A DNA stretch of 64,000 nt from Conexibacter sp. DBS9H8 (GCF_023330685.1 NZ_CP097128.1:1-64000), one strand, 5' to 3'; shown: positions 35,039 to 44,924, counted from the stretch's first letter. The notes: generated from the sequence alone by a model not told the origin. Numbers and translations are program-made.

Positions 35039-35995
35039 TCAACCTCCACGCGCCGGAAAGGCCTGTCGACCGAGTCGAATCCGAACAGCAGCGCCCAGGT
35101 ACGCCACCGCGGTGAACAGGAACCCGGCAACGATCCCCGCGGCGCGCGGGGCGCCGTCACCGTCACCCGCGAACGCCGCGACGAGGTTGGCGAGGACGGC
35201 ACGGGGGAGCACCCGCGTCGTGTAGGCCGTCTCCGAGGACAGCCCGGCAGGGCCCGCCAGCTTGACGACGACCGCCTTGGCCCGCCCCTCCAGCACGCAA
35301 CGATCGCGAAAGTACCGCCAGGTCGTCCGCCCCGGCGGGACCTGATGGTGGACCCGCGCTCCTTCGCTGAAGGCCCAGAACCCACCCGGACGCGAGGCGG
35401 CCACCCGGATCGCCACCTCTGTCTCCTCCGCCGTTCCGGAAACCGCAGTTCCCGACCCGGACCGGCCGAGCTCCGAGGGAAAGCCTCCGGCGGCAACGAG
35501 CAGATCCCGGCGGACCGCCATGTTCGCCGCGATCGGATTGCGGATGCGTCCGTTGGTCACTCCCATTCCCGCCCACGTACAGCCGATCACCCAATAGAAC
35601 TCGGGTGCGAGAAACCGCGGCGGCGGCGTCGTCCACATCGGAATCACCTCACCACCGACACCCACGACGTCCGGGTCGGCAAAGGGTTCGAGCAACGCCT
35701 CCAGCCAGGATGGCTCGGGCACCGCATCGTCATCGAGAAAGACGATGATCGACGCGGTCGCGAGTTCGGTGCCGGTCATCCGGCCGCCGGACGCACCACC
35801 GGTCGGATGTTGGTTCGCGATCGCGGCGTCGACGGCGAGCTCCGCCTCCGCACGCGCGCGGAGCTCCTCGTTCCGGTCGACGACAAGGATCAGCTCATCC
35901 GGGGGGTGCGTCTGGGTGCGGCAGGCGTGAACTGCAGCGCACAGCACATCCCAGCGCTCCATGGTGTGGGCACAGATGACGATTGCGGCGGTCAC
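35039..35995 (-). CDS. Family 2 glycosyltransferase
   Basis: 318 residues from a GTG at 35995 that overlaps the upstream stop by four bases; the frame is open to 36352 but that part has no similarity. Motifs: ICAHTMERW, LILVVDRNEE, FLDDDAVPEPSW (metal site), FGGEVIP-like VGVGGEVIPMW, and a GFPSELG/EETEVAIR segment with the general-base region. One or two helices near the C-terminus (about 270-300) anchor it at the membrane. Transfers a sugar in the surface-polysaccharide pathway. Confidence 0.87.
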   Translation of the reverse strand: MTAAIVICAHTMERWDVLCAAVHACRTQTHPPDELILVVDRNEELRARAEAELAVDAAIANQHPTGGASGGRMTGTELATASIIVFLDDDAVPEPSWLEALLEPFADPDVVGVGGEVIPMWTTPPPRFLAPEFYWVIGCTWAGMGVTNGRIRNPIAANMAVRRDLLVAAGGFPSELGRSGSGTAVSGTAEETEVAIRVAASRPGGFWAFSEGARVHHQVPPGRTTWRYFRDRCVLEGRAKAVVVKLAGPAGLSSETAYTTRVLPRAVLANLVAAFAGDGDGAPRAAGIVAGFLFTAVAYLGAAVRIRLGRQAFPARGG

Positions 35996-37332
35996 CGGGG
36001 AAGCGTCCGTCCGGCGGCGAGACGGCCACCCCGGCCCGACCAGAGCAAGGCAAGCCGGGCTCTCAGATACCGCTGCGGCCCTCGAAGCAACCCGCGGACA
36101 TCCATGCTCGGGCGTGCCAGCACGCGCTCGCCCTTCGGGCCGCCTCCCGGCGTCACGGGCTCGCGGAGATAGCGGAGCGCGCGTGGGGCGAGCATCAGCA
36201 ACGGAAGGAGGCGGCGCGGACGGCGGATGAGCAGAGCCGTGTAGAACATCCCCAGCCCGACCGCGTAGTTCCCGAGCTGGCGCGCGCGACCATCGTCGTC
36301 GCGATGGTGGGGATGCCAGACGATCATGTCCGGCGCATAGACGCCGGTCCAACCGGAGAGCAGAACCTCCGACAGCACGAGCGTGTCTTCACTGAAGCGC
36401 AGGGCATCATCGAAGCCTCCGATCCGCTCGAGGGCCGCCCGGCGAAAACTCATGTTCCCGCCGGCCCCGAACGGCGGTACCGGGAACATCGCGGGCTGCA
36501 CCGACCGCTGATAGTCGGCGTCGAAGACGGTCCGGGCGAACCCGCGCCCCTTGCTGTGACCGCCAAAGGTCTCGAACGTCGCCTGAGCTTCGGTCTCCAA
36601 TTCCGCGGGAAGGATCGGTCCGGTGACGAAGCCGACTTCGTCAGCGCCGAACTCCTGACCGATCGCGGCAAGCCACCACGGGTCGGGCCGCTCATCGTCG
36701 TCGATGAAAGCACAGAGGGCATAGCGAGCGGTTCTCCAGCCGGCGTTCCGCGCCGCCGCGACCCCTCCAGGCGCCGTGACACCGCGCAGCCGATCCCCGG
36801 TTCCGAAACGGGCCTGCAGCTCGCTGATGAGGGCCTCGGGCTGATGGTCGGTCGACCCATTGTCGACGACGAGAACCTCAAAGATCCCATAGCGGGACCG
36901 GAACAGATGCTCGACGCACCGCCTGAGACGGTCGGCGCCGTTGAGCGTCGGGATGATCACGCTGATCGGGGGGCCGTCAGCGGCCGCCCTGGAAAGTCGG
37001 GCAAGGTATCCGCAGTCGTGGTGAGGCAACCCGTCAGCGGTGAGCGGCACCACCGGAATGCCATGCCGACCGAACATCTCGCGCAGGCGGTCCGGCAGCT
37101 GGGAGCTGATCGCCCGTGCGAGCGCGGGCGGGTCGAGGCCCGCTTCGGTGTCGACGAACAGCATTCCCACCGGCTCATGACAGAGGCGAACGAACACGAG
37201 CGTCCGCCCGTGAGCCGCGCGAGCGAGCCGCGGCAGCGGCCCGGAGAGGTCGACCTCGACGATCTCGGCGACCGTGAAGTGATCCGGCATGCCCGGGGCT
37301 GCACGGTCGGTATCTGCCCGGCCCGGACTCAT
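35992..37332 (-). CDS. Family 2 glycosyltransferase with N-terminal extension
   Basis: 446 residues from the ATG at 37332, which has a strong GGGGGG run upstream; ATG at 37290 is another option. The first 130 residues form a separate alpha/beta region before the GT-A domain (SVIIPTLNGADRL, VVDNGSTD, FIDDDERPDPWW, FGAGGNMSFRR, FSEDTLVL). This layout is typical of actinobacterial GT2 enzymes in wall or exopolysaccharide loci. Coupled to the next gene by a GTGA overlap. Confidence 0.87.
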   Translation of the reverse strand: MSPGRADTDRAAPGMPDHFTVAEIVEVDLSGPLPRLARAAHGRTLVFVRLCHEPVGMLFVDTEAGLDPPALARAISSQLPDRLREMFGRHGIPVVPLTADGLPHHDCGYLARLSRAAADGPPISVIIPTLNGADRLRRCVEHLFRSRYGIFEVLVVDNGSTDHQPEALISELQARFGTGDRLRGVTAPGGVAAARNAGWRTARYALCAFIDDDERPDPWWLAAIGQEFGADEVGFVTGPILPAELETEAQATFETFGGHSKGRGFARTVFDADYQRSVQPAMFPVPPFGAGGNMSFRRAALERIGGFDDALRFSEDTLVLSEVLLSGWTGVYAPDMIVWHPHHRDDDGRARQLGNYAVGLGMFYTALLIRRPRRLLPLLMLAPRALRYLREPVTPGGGPKGERVLARPSMDVRGLLRGPQRYLRARLALLWSGRGGRLAAGRTLPR

Positions 37333-37451
37333 CCGACACCCCCCTGCGCCCGCGGCGCGGCGACGCACGTCCACGGGGATCGGCCGATCATCATCACAGG
37401 CGAGCCATCTTAGTTTCAGGCGCTGAGACGCGAACCGGGGCGGGCACGTCG

Positions 37452-39662
37452 TCACCCTTCGCCACCGGCGAGGCGAAGTCTCATGCAGCGATAGCCAAGC
37501 CGGGAAAGGAAGGTCTGCCTGGACGGGTTCAGACCGATCGGCTCGTTTGCCCAGAGGTACCGGGTCCCCGCCCTCGCCAGGACGGCGGTGAGCGCACGGT
37601 GGAGTATCCAGAAGGCGGCCTCCCCGTCGGGCCGTTCCGGCGCCGCAACGAGGCGGGCGATGACGGCATGCTCACGGTCGAGCCCGGCGACGATGACGGC
37701 GATCGCGACCTCATGGGCGTCCAGGGCGGCGATCACGACGGTCGTCGGAGCGGCGAACATCCGGTAGGCAAGCGGGTCCGCCTGCGCCAGCGCCGAGACG
37801 CTGACGCTCGTGCAGGCGGCGTAGATGGCGCGACGTACCGCCGGATCTTCGAGCTGGGCAAGGACGATACCGGCGCGCACAGAGGCGTCGACGATCCGGT
37901 CGACGGCCTCGGTCTGCCTTGGGTCATCGGTTGGACTCTCACCGATCCCGAGTACGGACATGAGCGGGCGCGGGGCGGTCCAGGGCCCCGCGGGCCAGGT
38001 GACGAGTTCACGAAAGATCGCCCCTCCGGCACCGTTGCCGAGCCATACCAACATTGTCTCCGCCTCCCGCAACGGCCTGACCATTCCGGCTCCGGACACA
38101 AGCAGACGCCAGCCGGGACCGATCCGCCTCCACGCCGGCGCCCGTCGCAGGTCCGACCACGCGAGCGCGACGCGCATGAAGCAGGGATCGTTCGGACGCC
38201 GGGCACCAACGTCGGCCGAGCGGGCAACCGCCCGGCGGCCTCGCCGGGCGAAGAGCCGGCGGCCATTCCGATCATCGGACGGCCGCTGCGGATCGGGTGC
38301 CTCGGACGCATCCACGAGGACCGGCAGCGGCCGCGAAGCGTCATCCGCGGACCCCTCCTGAGTGCGCCAGAGCCAGGTTGGCCAGCCGAACGTGGGAACT
38401 CGAGCCGCGCGGGAGACGATCGGCCAGAGCAACACGGCCTCAACGAGGGTCACGACATCGAGCCCGCCCGCAACTCCCGCGAGCCCGAACGAGCGGGAGC
38501 CGACATAGGCCCCGGCAACCTCGAGGACCCCTCCGAGTGTGCTGATCGCGGCGCATAACGTGAGGCGACCGTGCACCCGCTCGACCGCCATGTAGAGCGA
38601 CTTGATCGTGTACGGAATCGGGCTGAGGCCGAACAGGGCGATCGTGGTCGCCTGCTCCGCAAACGTGTGTCCGAAGATCGACAGGATCGGATGCCCGAAG
38701 AGGATGAAGACGATCGCGCCCGCTCCGGCGATCACGAGGCCGAGGCGCAACGCTCGCCGCAGTTCGCGCGCGAGACGGTCGTAGTCGCCTCGCGGGAGCG
38801 CGAACAGCGCCGTCGAGAGGTGGGTGGAGATGATCCCGACGAAGCTGACGACGACGGTGATGGTGTAGAAGATCGCGGTCAGCTTCGCTGACATCGTGGC
38901 CGCGACCAGCACCGGCAGAACGAGACGGGAGACCTGCGCAGCAAGGTTGAGCCAGTGGTGAGCCAGCGCCGCCATTCGCGTCGCGACGAGGGCCGAGACA
39001 TTTGGACGGAGGCGGGGGAGGATGCCGACCCGGCGAAGGTGAAACCAGAACGAGACGAGGCTGACGAGCGTGCCGGCCAGCCAGGAGAGGTAGATCAACT
39101 CAGACTGCGGGAAGACCGTCAGCAACGTGCTCGGCAGCAGGAGCAGGAGCTTCACACCCGCAAACACCCCGTTGCGCCACAGTTGCATCCCGCCGCGGCC
39201 GATCGCGACGGTCGCGAAGTCGAGAACGTAGGCGGTGGCGTTGATCCCGACCCCGACGATGAAGATCGCCGGACCGACGAGACCGTGCCCCAGCGGACCG
39301 AGATGGGTCGACACGACATGCTGGAGCAGCACGTATCCGAGCGCGAGGAGGCCCGAGGCCACGCCGGCGACGAGAGCGGACGCGCTCACGAGTCCGACCG
39401 GCGGAGCCTCCCGGGCAAGCTCCGCGATGATGAGGGTCGTCATTCCGAGCAGACCGAACTCGCTGAGCAGTTGCATCGCCGAGATCGCCGCCGACGCCCG
39501 CCCGACGTCATCGATGGCAAAGAAGCGGTCCGCGAGCACCCAGAAGGCGAACCCCAGCACCGACGTGACGACGGTCGTTCCGTACAGGGCCGCGGCATTG
39601 CGGATCATGTCCGGACGCAGGAGTCGTTCCCACAACTCCCGCACCCGGGCGATCACCTCCAC
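37452..39662 (-). CDS. Polysaccharide flippase (Wzx-like) fused to an acetyltransferase-like domain
   Basis: 736 residues. Residues 20-420 are a 12-14 helix oligosaccharide flippase of the MOP superfamily (LYGTTVVTSVLGFAFW ... RASAAISAMQLLSEFG). After an Arg-rich linker (430-490), residues about 495-735 form a soluble domain whose end (WANEPIGLNPSRQTFLSRLGYR) looks like a GNAT-type acyltransferase, with an earlier TVVIAALDAHEVA strand pair. The frame is continuous, so this is one protein. It would flip lipid-linked glycan and perhaps modify it. Overlaps the DUF1616 gene by 10 bases. Confidence 0.8.
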   Translation of the reverse strand: MEVIARVRELWERLLRPDMIRNAAALYGTTVVTSVLGFAFWVLADRFFAIDDVGRASAAISAMQLLSEFGLLGMTTLIIAELAREAPPVGLVSASALVAGVASGLLALGYVLLQHVVSTHLGPLGHGLVGPAIFIVGVGINATAYVLDFATVAIGRGGMQLWRNGVFAGVKLLLLLPSTLLTVFPQSELIYLSWLAGTLVSLVSFWFHLRRVGILPRLRPNVSALVATRMAALAHHWLNLAAQVSRLVLPVLVAATMSAKLTAIFYTITVVVSFVGIISTHLSTALFALPRGDYDRLARELRRALRLGLVIAGAGAIVFILFGHPILSIFGHTFAEQATTIALFGLSPIPYTIKSLYMAVERVHGRLTLCAAISTLGGVLEVAGAYVGSRSFGLAGVAGGLDVVTLVEAVLLWPIVSRAARVPTFGWPTWLWRTQEGSADDASRPLPVLVDASEAPDPQRPSDDRNGRRLFARRGRRAVARSADVGARRPNDPCFMRVALAWSDLRRAPAWRRIGPGWRLLVSGAGMVRPLREAETMLVWLGNGAGGAIFRELVTWPAGPWTAPRPLMSVLGIGESPTDDPRQTEAVDRIVDASVRAGIVLAQLEDPAVRRAIYAACTSVSVSALAQADPLAYRMFAAPTTVVIAALDAHEVAIAVIVAGLDREHAVIARLVAAPERPDGEAAFWILHRALTAVLARAGTRYLWANEPIGLNPSRQTFLSRLGYRCMRLRLAGGEG

Positions 39663-40444
39663 TCCCCCAACCGCGCGTGCAGCCAGACCCGCCGGTAGGG
39701 GGCGCGGTGACCGGCGCGGTCGAGGTCGACCACGAGCAGGCCCTCGCCACGTCGGGGCGATGGAACCGACAGCCTGACTGGGACTGTCTGCCCGGACCGC
39801 ACGTCAACCGGAACGGAGAACACGACCGTGTGGCCGATCGTCGCTGTCAGGCGGTAGGCAACCCCAGTCCCCTCGTGGTTGTCGATCGTCACCAGCGGGT
39901 GGCGGTTGTCGGGAGCGATCGTCAGGGCGGTGAAGTGCTGGGACGCGTTCAGGCGCCGCTGGCTTGAGATGCTGATGAGCACCGCCCCGGCGATGAGCGC
40001 CGCCACGACCGTCAGCGCAGCGGCGTTCGCGACAACCGAGCGGATGGCGGGCCGAACGGATGGCGACGCCCTGTCGGCGGCCGGCCGTCTCAGTCCTGCC
40101 GCGACAAACCCGGCGAAGAGGAGGACCGCCTCTCCCCCCGCCCAGTCGGCCCGGGTGAGGCCGGCGGGCAACGCGTCGAGGAGCACTCCCAACACCATCG
40201 TCAGACCGACGCTCGTGCTCACCGCGTAGCCGACCCGGGCGAGTGGGGCGTCCGCCGCCGGAACGACCGCCTGCGTCCAGATCCAACCGGGCAGCCAGAG
40301 GATGAGCAGAAGTCCTCCGGGAAGCACGACGACTCCAGGCGCGCGCGCGAGCAGCGCCACCACCACCCCAAGCCCGACCAGGACGGCCGCGATCAGCCGG
40401 AAGAGTTCGGCCCGGGTCCGGCGGTTGACCAGCGACCGGGTCAA
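39653..40444 (-). CDS. DUF1616-family membrane protein
   Basis: 263 residues from a TTG at 40444 inside a TTGA overlap with the upstream gene; the frame is open to 40789 but the extra part is arginine-rich out-of-frame sequence. Four helices in the first 170 residues, with LLLILWLPGWIWTQAV and GYAVSTSVGLTMVLGVLL resembling DUF1616, then an extracytoplasmic beta domain (TIDNHEGTGVAYRLT). Often next to glycan-assembly genes; function unknown. Confidence 0.75.
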   Translation of the reverse strand: MTRSLVNRRTRAELFRLIAAVLVGLGVVVALLARAPGVVVLPGGLLLILWLPGWIWTQAVVPAADAPLARVGYAVSTSVGLTMVLGVLLDALPAGLTRADWAGGEAVLLFAGFVAAGLRRPAADRASPSVRPAIRSVVANAAALTVVAALIAGAVLISISSQRRLNASQHFTALTIAPDNRHPLVTIDNHEGTGVAYRLTATIGHTVVFSVPVDVRSGQTVPVRLSVPSPRRGEGLLVVDLDRAGHRAPYRRVWLHARLGEWR

Positions 40445-42318
40445 TTGCTCCACACGAGAGTGGTGTTGTACACGCGGATGAGCCCGTCGTCGTAGACGAG
40501 ATCGGCGTAGGGGTCCCGGTTGACCCGCGTGAGGACGGCGGCGGGCAGCGGGTGCGTGTGGTTGGCGGTGTCCGATGTCCAGTAGCTCCCGCTGAGGGGA
40601 ACCTGACGGGTCCAGCGCACGTCCGTTTCCACGTAGTTGAGGACCTGGTCGGCGATCGCCGAGTTGAGGGATCGTTCTGTGCCCGCGTAGAAGATCTGCG
40701 ATCCGGCGGTGGAGATGGTCGCCCGCGAGTAGCCGCCGATGGTGTCGCACACGCTGACCCCGCAGACGACGCGTGCACCCGGCCGCCACGAGGCCGCCCA
40801 GTGACCGACATTGATGGCCCGTTCGTCAATCCCGCTCTCGAACCCGGCGACGTGGTAGACGCCCGGGATACGTTCATACCAGGGCGGGAGACCCGTGACG
40901 ATCCCGCCAACGGCGAGGACCCCGGTGATGGCCCAGGCGAGGCGGCGCCGGAACGGACGTCGCCGTTGATCCCACAGCGTGGTGAGCGCAACGGCAGCCG
41001 GGTAGGCGATGAACAACATCGCATAGGTGAGGACGCGCGCGGCGAGCGTCGGTCCGCCCGGAATGACGGTGCGGCCCACCAGCACGGCTGGGTAGACCAA
41101 GCCGAGCAGCGCCACCAGGGAGGAAACCCGGCCAGCGTGACTCCACCACGTGATGACGGCACCCAGGGTCGAGGCGCCGAGCAGCAGCAGCGCGGCAACG
41201 ACGGCGGTCAGCGTCTCCCATCGCGGTGCCGCGCCGACTGTCGTGACCGCCGTCGTTGCCGCGCCAGCACCTGGGTGGAGCAACGACTGGACTGCCGCCG
41301 TGGCCGGAGCGGCCAGGTAGGCGAACGTTTCCGGTGCGAGAATGAGGATCCAGGCGATCACGCCCGCGGCGATCCCGGCTGTCATGAGGCCGAGCCGCCG
41401 CGCCTGGCGTCCGCGGCCCGCGAGGGCGAGGACCACGACCATGGCGATGAGCATCACGAGGCCCGCGAGCGTCGTCAGATGGTGACTGAGGGTCATCGGA
41501 ACGAAGGGCAGGATGAGCGTCCACATCGGACTCCGTGACCGCGCGACCCGCACCGTCGTCCGCAAGGCGATCGCGTAGTAGAGCAGGGCGGGCGTGCTGT
41601 AGATGAACAGCACCTCCAGGTACCCCAGATGGGGGGCCGTGAGATAGAGCAGCGCCGCCACCGAGGAGGTCCGGGCGTTTGCGGTCAGCTCGCGAAACCC
41701 CAAGAAGACGAACAGCGGCAACAGTACGTGAGTCACCGAGTCGACGATCACCCCCGCGGTGAACAGCGGCAGGCCGGTCGTCTGCATGAGCGCGGCAGTC
41801 ACGATCTCAAGCCCGGGGAACGCCGGACTGACGGGCAGAAAGGAGTTTGGGGTGAAGAGGTGGTGGGTGCGGAGGATGTCGCTGAGGGTGCGAATGTGCT
41901 GGAACTCGTCCGTGAAGCGAAATTGGTCCGGGCTGTATGCCCAGGTCAGGAGTGCCTGTGCGCCCGCGACGGCGGTGATGACCGCGATCCGGGTGGCGTT
42001 GTCGGTCCTGGTCGAGAGGAGCGTCGCGATCGAAGGGAGCCAGATCAGCCCTTGACCGGCCCAGTAGAGGGCCTGAGCCTCGGCATTAGGAGCGTGGGCG
42101 CGACCGGCCGCGTAGCCGAAGGCGATGAGAAGGCCGCCAAGGGCGATCGGAATGACCGCGATGGCCCACGGTCGAGCCCGCGCCCCCGCGCCCGTCCGCT
42201 GCTGCACATCGGCGTCAGACCAGCGCTGCCGCCCGACCACGCGAACCTGGAGGCGTCGTGCCGTCCGGGGGACCGAGCTGACTTGGTCCGCGACGGTCAT
42301 GGGAGTGATGGCAGGCAC
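40441..42318 (-). CDS. Polytopic membrane protein, GT-C-like glycosyltransferase or polymerase candidate
   Basis: 625 residues with 12 or more hydrophobic segments. An acidic loop after an early helix (YSPDQFRFTDEFQHIRTL) is where GT-C enzymes hold their Asp/Glu pair. A large extracytoplasmic C-terminal domain (about 470-625) contains two cysteines (VVCGVSVCD). GTG at 42318 or ATG at 42300 may be the start. It heads the minus-strand polysaccharide operon and is divergent from the GH26 gene. Could be a polymerase or lipid-sugar transferase; exact role is inferred. Confidence 0.7.
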   Translation of the reverse strand: MPAITPMTVADQVSSVPRTARRLQVRVVGRQRWSDADVQQRTGAGARARPWAIAVIPIALGGLLIAFGYAAGRAHAPNAEAQALYWAGQGLIWLPSIATLLSTRTDNATRIAVITAVAGAQALLTWAYSPDQFRFTDEFQHIRTLSDILRTHHLFTPNSFLPVSPAFPGLEIVTAALMQTTGLPLFTAGVIVDSVTHVLLPLFVFLGFRELTANARTSSVAALLYLTAPHLGYLEVLFIYSTPALLYYAIALRTTVRVARSRSPMWTLILPFVPMTLSHHLTTLAGLVMLIAMVVVLALAGRGRQARRLGLMTAGIAAGVIAWILILAPETFAYLAAPATAAVQSLLHPGAGAATTAVTTVGAAPRWETLTAVVAALLLLGASTLGAVITWWSHAGRVSSLVALLGLVYPAVLVGRTVIPGGPTLAARVLTYAMLFIAYPAAVALTTLWDQRRRPFRRRLAWAITGVLAVGGIVTGLPPWYERIPGVYHVAGFESGIDERAINVGHWAASWRPGARVVCGVSVCDTIGGYSRATISTAGSQIFYAGTERSLNSAIADQVLNYVETDVRWTRQVPLSGSYWTSDTANHTHPLPAAVLTRVNRDPYADLVYDDGLIRVYNTTLVWSN

Positions 42319-42463
42319 ATCATCGGACGGCGCGAACTGTCCCGATCGTCATGGGAAGAGGCCCGTGCCACTTCACTGCCAGTCGTGAGCCAAAGCGCCC
42401 ATGGCGACGTCACCTGGCGGGCAAAAGGGACACCTAATCTCAGGGGACGCTAGCAAACGGACT

Positions 42464-42483
42464 CGCCGTGGTTTGCCACGGCG
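42464..42483 (+). promoter_or_regulatory. Hairpin in the leader of the first GH26 gene
   Basis: Perfect 8-base stem CGCCGTGG/CCACGGCG with loop TTTG, 104 bases before the GH26 ATG, in the intergenic region shared with the minus-strand operon. May be a transcript leader structure. Confidence 0.4.
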
Positions 42484-42587
42484 GGCAGGACCGGGCCGCG
42501 GGAGTCCCATCGCTAACCTACCCCGGGCGCGGGGCGCCTCGGCCTGCCCGCGTGTCCAGAAGCACACGGACGCCACTCCCTCACTTC

Positions 42588-43691
42588 ATGATCTTCGCTC
42601 TCCGCCGACTCCGCGTTTTCCGTCAAGGCGCGGGGCGCATGATCATCGGCTCGCTGGCAGGGCTGCTGATCATCTTCTCCGGCGGCATGGCGGAGGCGGG
42701 CGATGCACATCACCAGCCCGCCTACAACGACGGAATCTACTGGGGGGCGACGATCGGGCAGCAGTTCACCGGCAAGCCGGTTCCCTACAGCATGGTCGCG
42801 GCGAGAGACTTCCAACGGAACGAGCGGAAGGCACCCTCGATCTTGCATTTCTACTACCCGCTTGCGACATGCGGACGCTCCTGCCATGGGCTCCCCTTCC
42901 CGGCCGGTGGCGCACAGGCGATCCGCAACGCCGGTGCGATTCCCCTGATCACCTGGATGGGCGATGCCGGTAACTCCCCCGCTCACGATCCGCGCTTCTC
43001 ACTACGGACGATCGTCGACGGTCGCTGGGACGGGGCGATCACACGCTTCGCGATCGGGGCCAAACGGTGGGGTCATCCGTTCTTCCTCCGGTTCGACCCG
43101 GAGATGAACGGCAATTGGCTGCCGTGGGGGAACGGGGTCAATCACAACACCCCGTCCGAGTTCGTCGCCGCGTGGCGCCACGTATACGACATCTTTCAAT
43201 CCGTCGGCGCAACGAACGCAACGTGGGTGTGGTGTCCCTACATCAACTGGACGAGGGGCGTTCGGCGCGAGTACCCCGGGAACCGGTACGTCGGCTGGAC
43301 CTGCATGGACGGCTACAACTGGGGTACGAACCCGAGCAGCGCGAACACCGTGCACGAATGGCAGAGCTTCAAGCAGTTGTTCACCTCCACGTACCGGACC
43401 CTCAAGCAGGTCGCGCCGGACAAGCCGATCATGATCGCCGAGTTCGCGACGAGCGCGTGGGGCGGATCCAAGCCAGCGTGGATCCGAAACGCCCTCACGG
43501 AGATTCCACGGTCCTACCCCGGAATACGCGCCGTGGTGTACTTCGACTGGAGCAGCCCGGACGGGATGGACTGGCCACTCGAATCCGATCCGCAGGGCGA
43601 GGCGGCGTTTGCCGACGGGATCCGGAGCGGCATCTACCTGCCCAACGTCTTCGGCGCGCTGCGGGGACCCCAGATCTACCCGGCACCGTAG
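42588..43691 (+). CDS. Secreted glycoside hydrolase, GH26 (beta-mannanase) type
   Basis: 367 residues. A signal peptide with a long basic start (RRLRVFRQGAGR then IIGSLAGLLIIF; a later ATG at 42639 is also possible) ends near residue 37. The catalytic acid is Glu172 in RFDPEMNGNW and the nucleophile Glu285 in IMIAEFATS, the GH26 pair. Between them the conserved WVWCPY aromatic site is present. It hydrolyses a beta-linked polysaccharide outside the cell. The location next to polysaccharide synthesis genes suggests it trims the cell's own polymer. Confidence 0.85.
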   Translation: MIFALRRLRVFRQGAGRMIIGSLAGLLIIFSGGMAEAGDAHHQPAYNDGIYWGATIGQQFTGKPVPYSMVAARDFQRNERKAPSILHFYYPLATCGRSCHGLPFPAGGAQAIRNAGAIPLITWMGDAGNSPAHDPRFSLRTIVDGRWDGAITRFAIGAKRWGHPFFLRFDPEMNGNWLPWGNGVNHNTPSEFVAAWRHVYDIFQSVGATNATWVWCPYINWTRGVRREYPGNRYVGWTCMDGYNWGTNPSSANTVHEWQSFKQLFTSTYRTLKQVAPDKPIMIAEFATSAWGGSKPAWIRNALTEIPRSYPGIRAVVYFDWSSPDGMDWPLESDPQGEAAFADGIRSGIYLPNVFGALRGPQIYPAP

Positions 43692-43871
43692 GTCGCCTGC
43701 CGCGGCGGAGCGCCTCGTACGCGACCGCGAGTTCGATACTGTTGAACCTTGGGCTCAAACCCAGGATGGGACTTGGTCCGCCCTCAAACCGTTCTTGAGT
43801 CGCGAGCGCGCGACCGTTGAGAACGTCCGGGTCGGTGGCGTCAACGCGAGCAAACAGCATCGAGGATCGGG

Positions 43872-44924
43872 TTGAGGAGCGAGACATTCGGTGAGTCATC
43901 AAACCGCCCGATCCTGCGGCGGTCCCTCGCCGCGATCCCACTGTTCGGGGCGGCTGCCGTGGTCGCCGTCATCGTGCTCTCCACCGGCGGGTCCCCCACC
44001 CATCGCCGGGGCGGTCCGGCTCTCCGGCAGCGTCTCGCACTCGGGCGGACCTCGGCGCTCACTCCGACGCTGAGGCGGCCGACGGATCTCACTGTCGCCG
44101 ACCTCGGTACTCAGCCGGCGTCAGGCCCTGCCGGAGGGCCGTCCGGCGTCCCCCTTCCGTCTGGCACGCCTCCGGGGTGGCGGCGAGTCTTCGCGGATGA
44201 CTTTCCGGCCGCAGAGGACAGCCCTCTGGGCTCGTTCAGCGGATGCCGCTGGATTGCACCGCCGATCGCTTCGCGGTGCGTCGGCCTGCCCGGGCCCACG
44301 CAAGCGAAATGGTTCGCCGAACCGAACGGCGCAAGCTTGCTGGGTACTGACTTCATGGCCGCGCGGGTGCTCAGTATCAGCGGTGGCGCACTTCGCTTCT
44401 CCCTCCACGGTGGCCCGGGTGGACAGCCTTACCTGGCGGCGGCCGAACCACGGGTGAGGGTCGGCGGGCAACTCGGCGCCTTTCAGAGCGGACTGTTCCT
44501 GGTCCGGTTCCGATCCGCCATCGTGCCGGGATACGACATCGCCTTCGAACTGTGGCCGGTCAGTCGAGACTGGCGGGATGGGGGGCTGCAGTTTCCCGCC
44601 GGGGACCTCACGGGTCCCGTGCGTGCGATCATCGGTCAGGTTGGGGTTCCGTTCGGGAACCCCAACCTGGTGATCTCGACTCACAGCTCGTTCACCCGCT
44701 GGCACACGGCGACGATCGAGTGGAGAGACCGGACGGTCCGATTCTTTCTCGACGGCCGTGAGATCGGACCGAGTCACCCCTTCACACCGACATCGCCGCT
44801 GCGCTGGCTGCTCTACGCCGGCCCCGAGATCTCATCCGCGTCAAACACGGAGGGCCACGCCGGCCAGCTCCAGGTCGCGTGGGTCGCCGCGTACGTGCCG
44901 CGCGCGATCCGCCGCGCCGGGTGA
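43872..44924 (+). CDS. Membrane-anchored GH16-like protein lacking catalytic glutamates
   Basis: 350 residues from a TTG at 43872; one N-terminal helix (about 22-38) and a Pro-rich linker lead to a concanavalin-like fold (about 100-345) beginning GWRRVFADDF. In active GH16 enzymes of this type the catalytic strand reads GGEIDFPEG; here it reads GGLQFPAGD (residues 237-245), so both glutamates are missing. The flanking ELWPV and the C-terminal WHTATIEWRDRTVRFFLDG are well preserved. Probably a glycan-binding or scaffold protein. Lies between two GH26 genes. Confidence 0.72.
   Translation: MRSETFGESSNRPILRRSLAAIPLFGAAAVVAVIVLSTGGSPTHRRGGPALRQRLALGRTSALTPTLRRPTDLTVADLGTQPASGPAGGPSGVPLPSGTPPGWRRVFADDFPAAEDSPLGSFSGCRWIAPPIASRCVGLPGPTQAKWFAEPNGASLLGTDFMAARVLSISGGALRFSLHGGPGGQPYLAAAEPRVRVGGQLGAFQSGLFLVRFRSAIVPGYDIAFELWPVSRDWRDGGLQFPAGDLTGPVRAIIGQVGVPFGNPNLVISTHSSFTRWHTATIEWRDRTVRFFLDGREIGPSHPFTPTSPLRWLLYAGPEISSASNTEGHAGQLQVAWVAAYVPRAIRRAG

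Noticed and set aside
33908..36172. 754-codon plus-strand frame opposite the polysaccharide genes
   Set aside because: Opposite strand of the hydrolase and GT2 genes, which have intact catalytic motifs. The long length is explained by the high GC content.
43692..43871. Small gene between the first GH26 gene and the GH16-like gene
   Set aside because: Frames here are short or antisense, with no ribosome site and no recognisable pattern.
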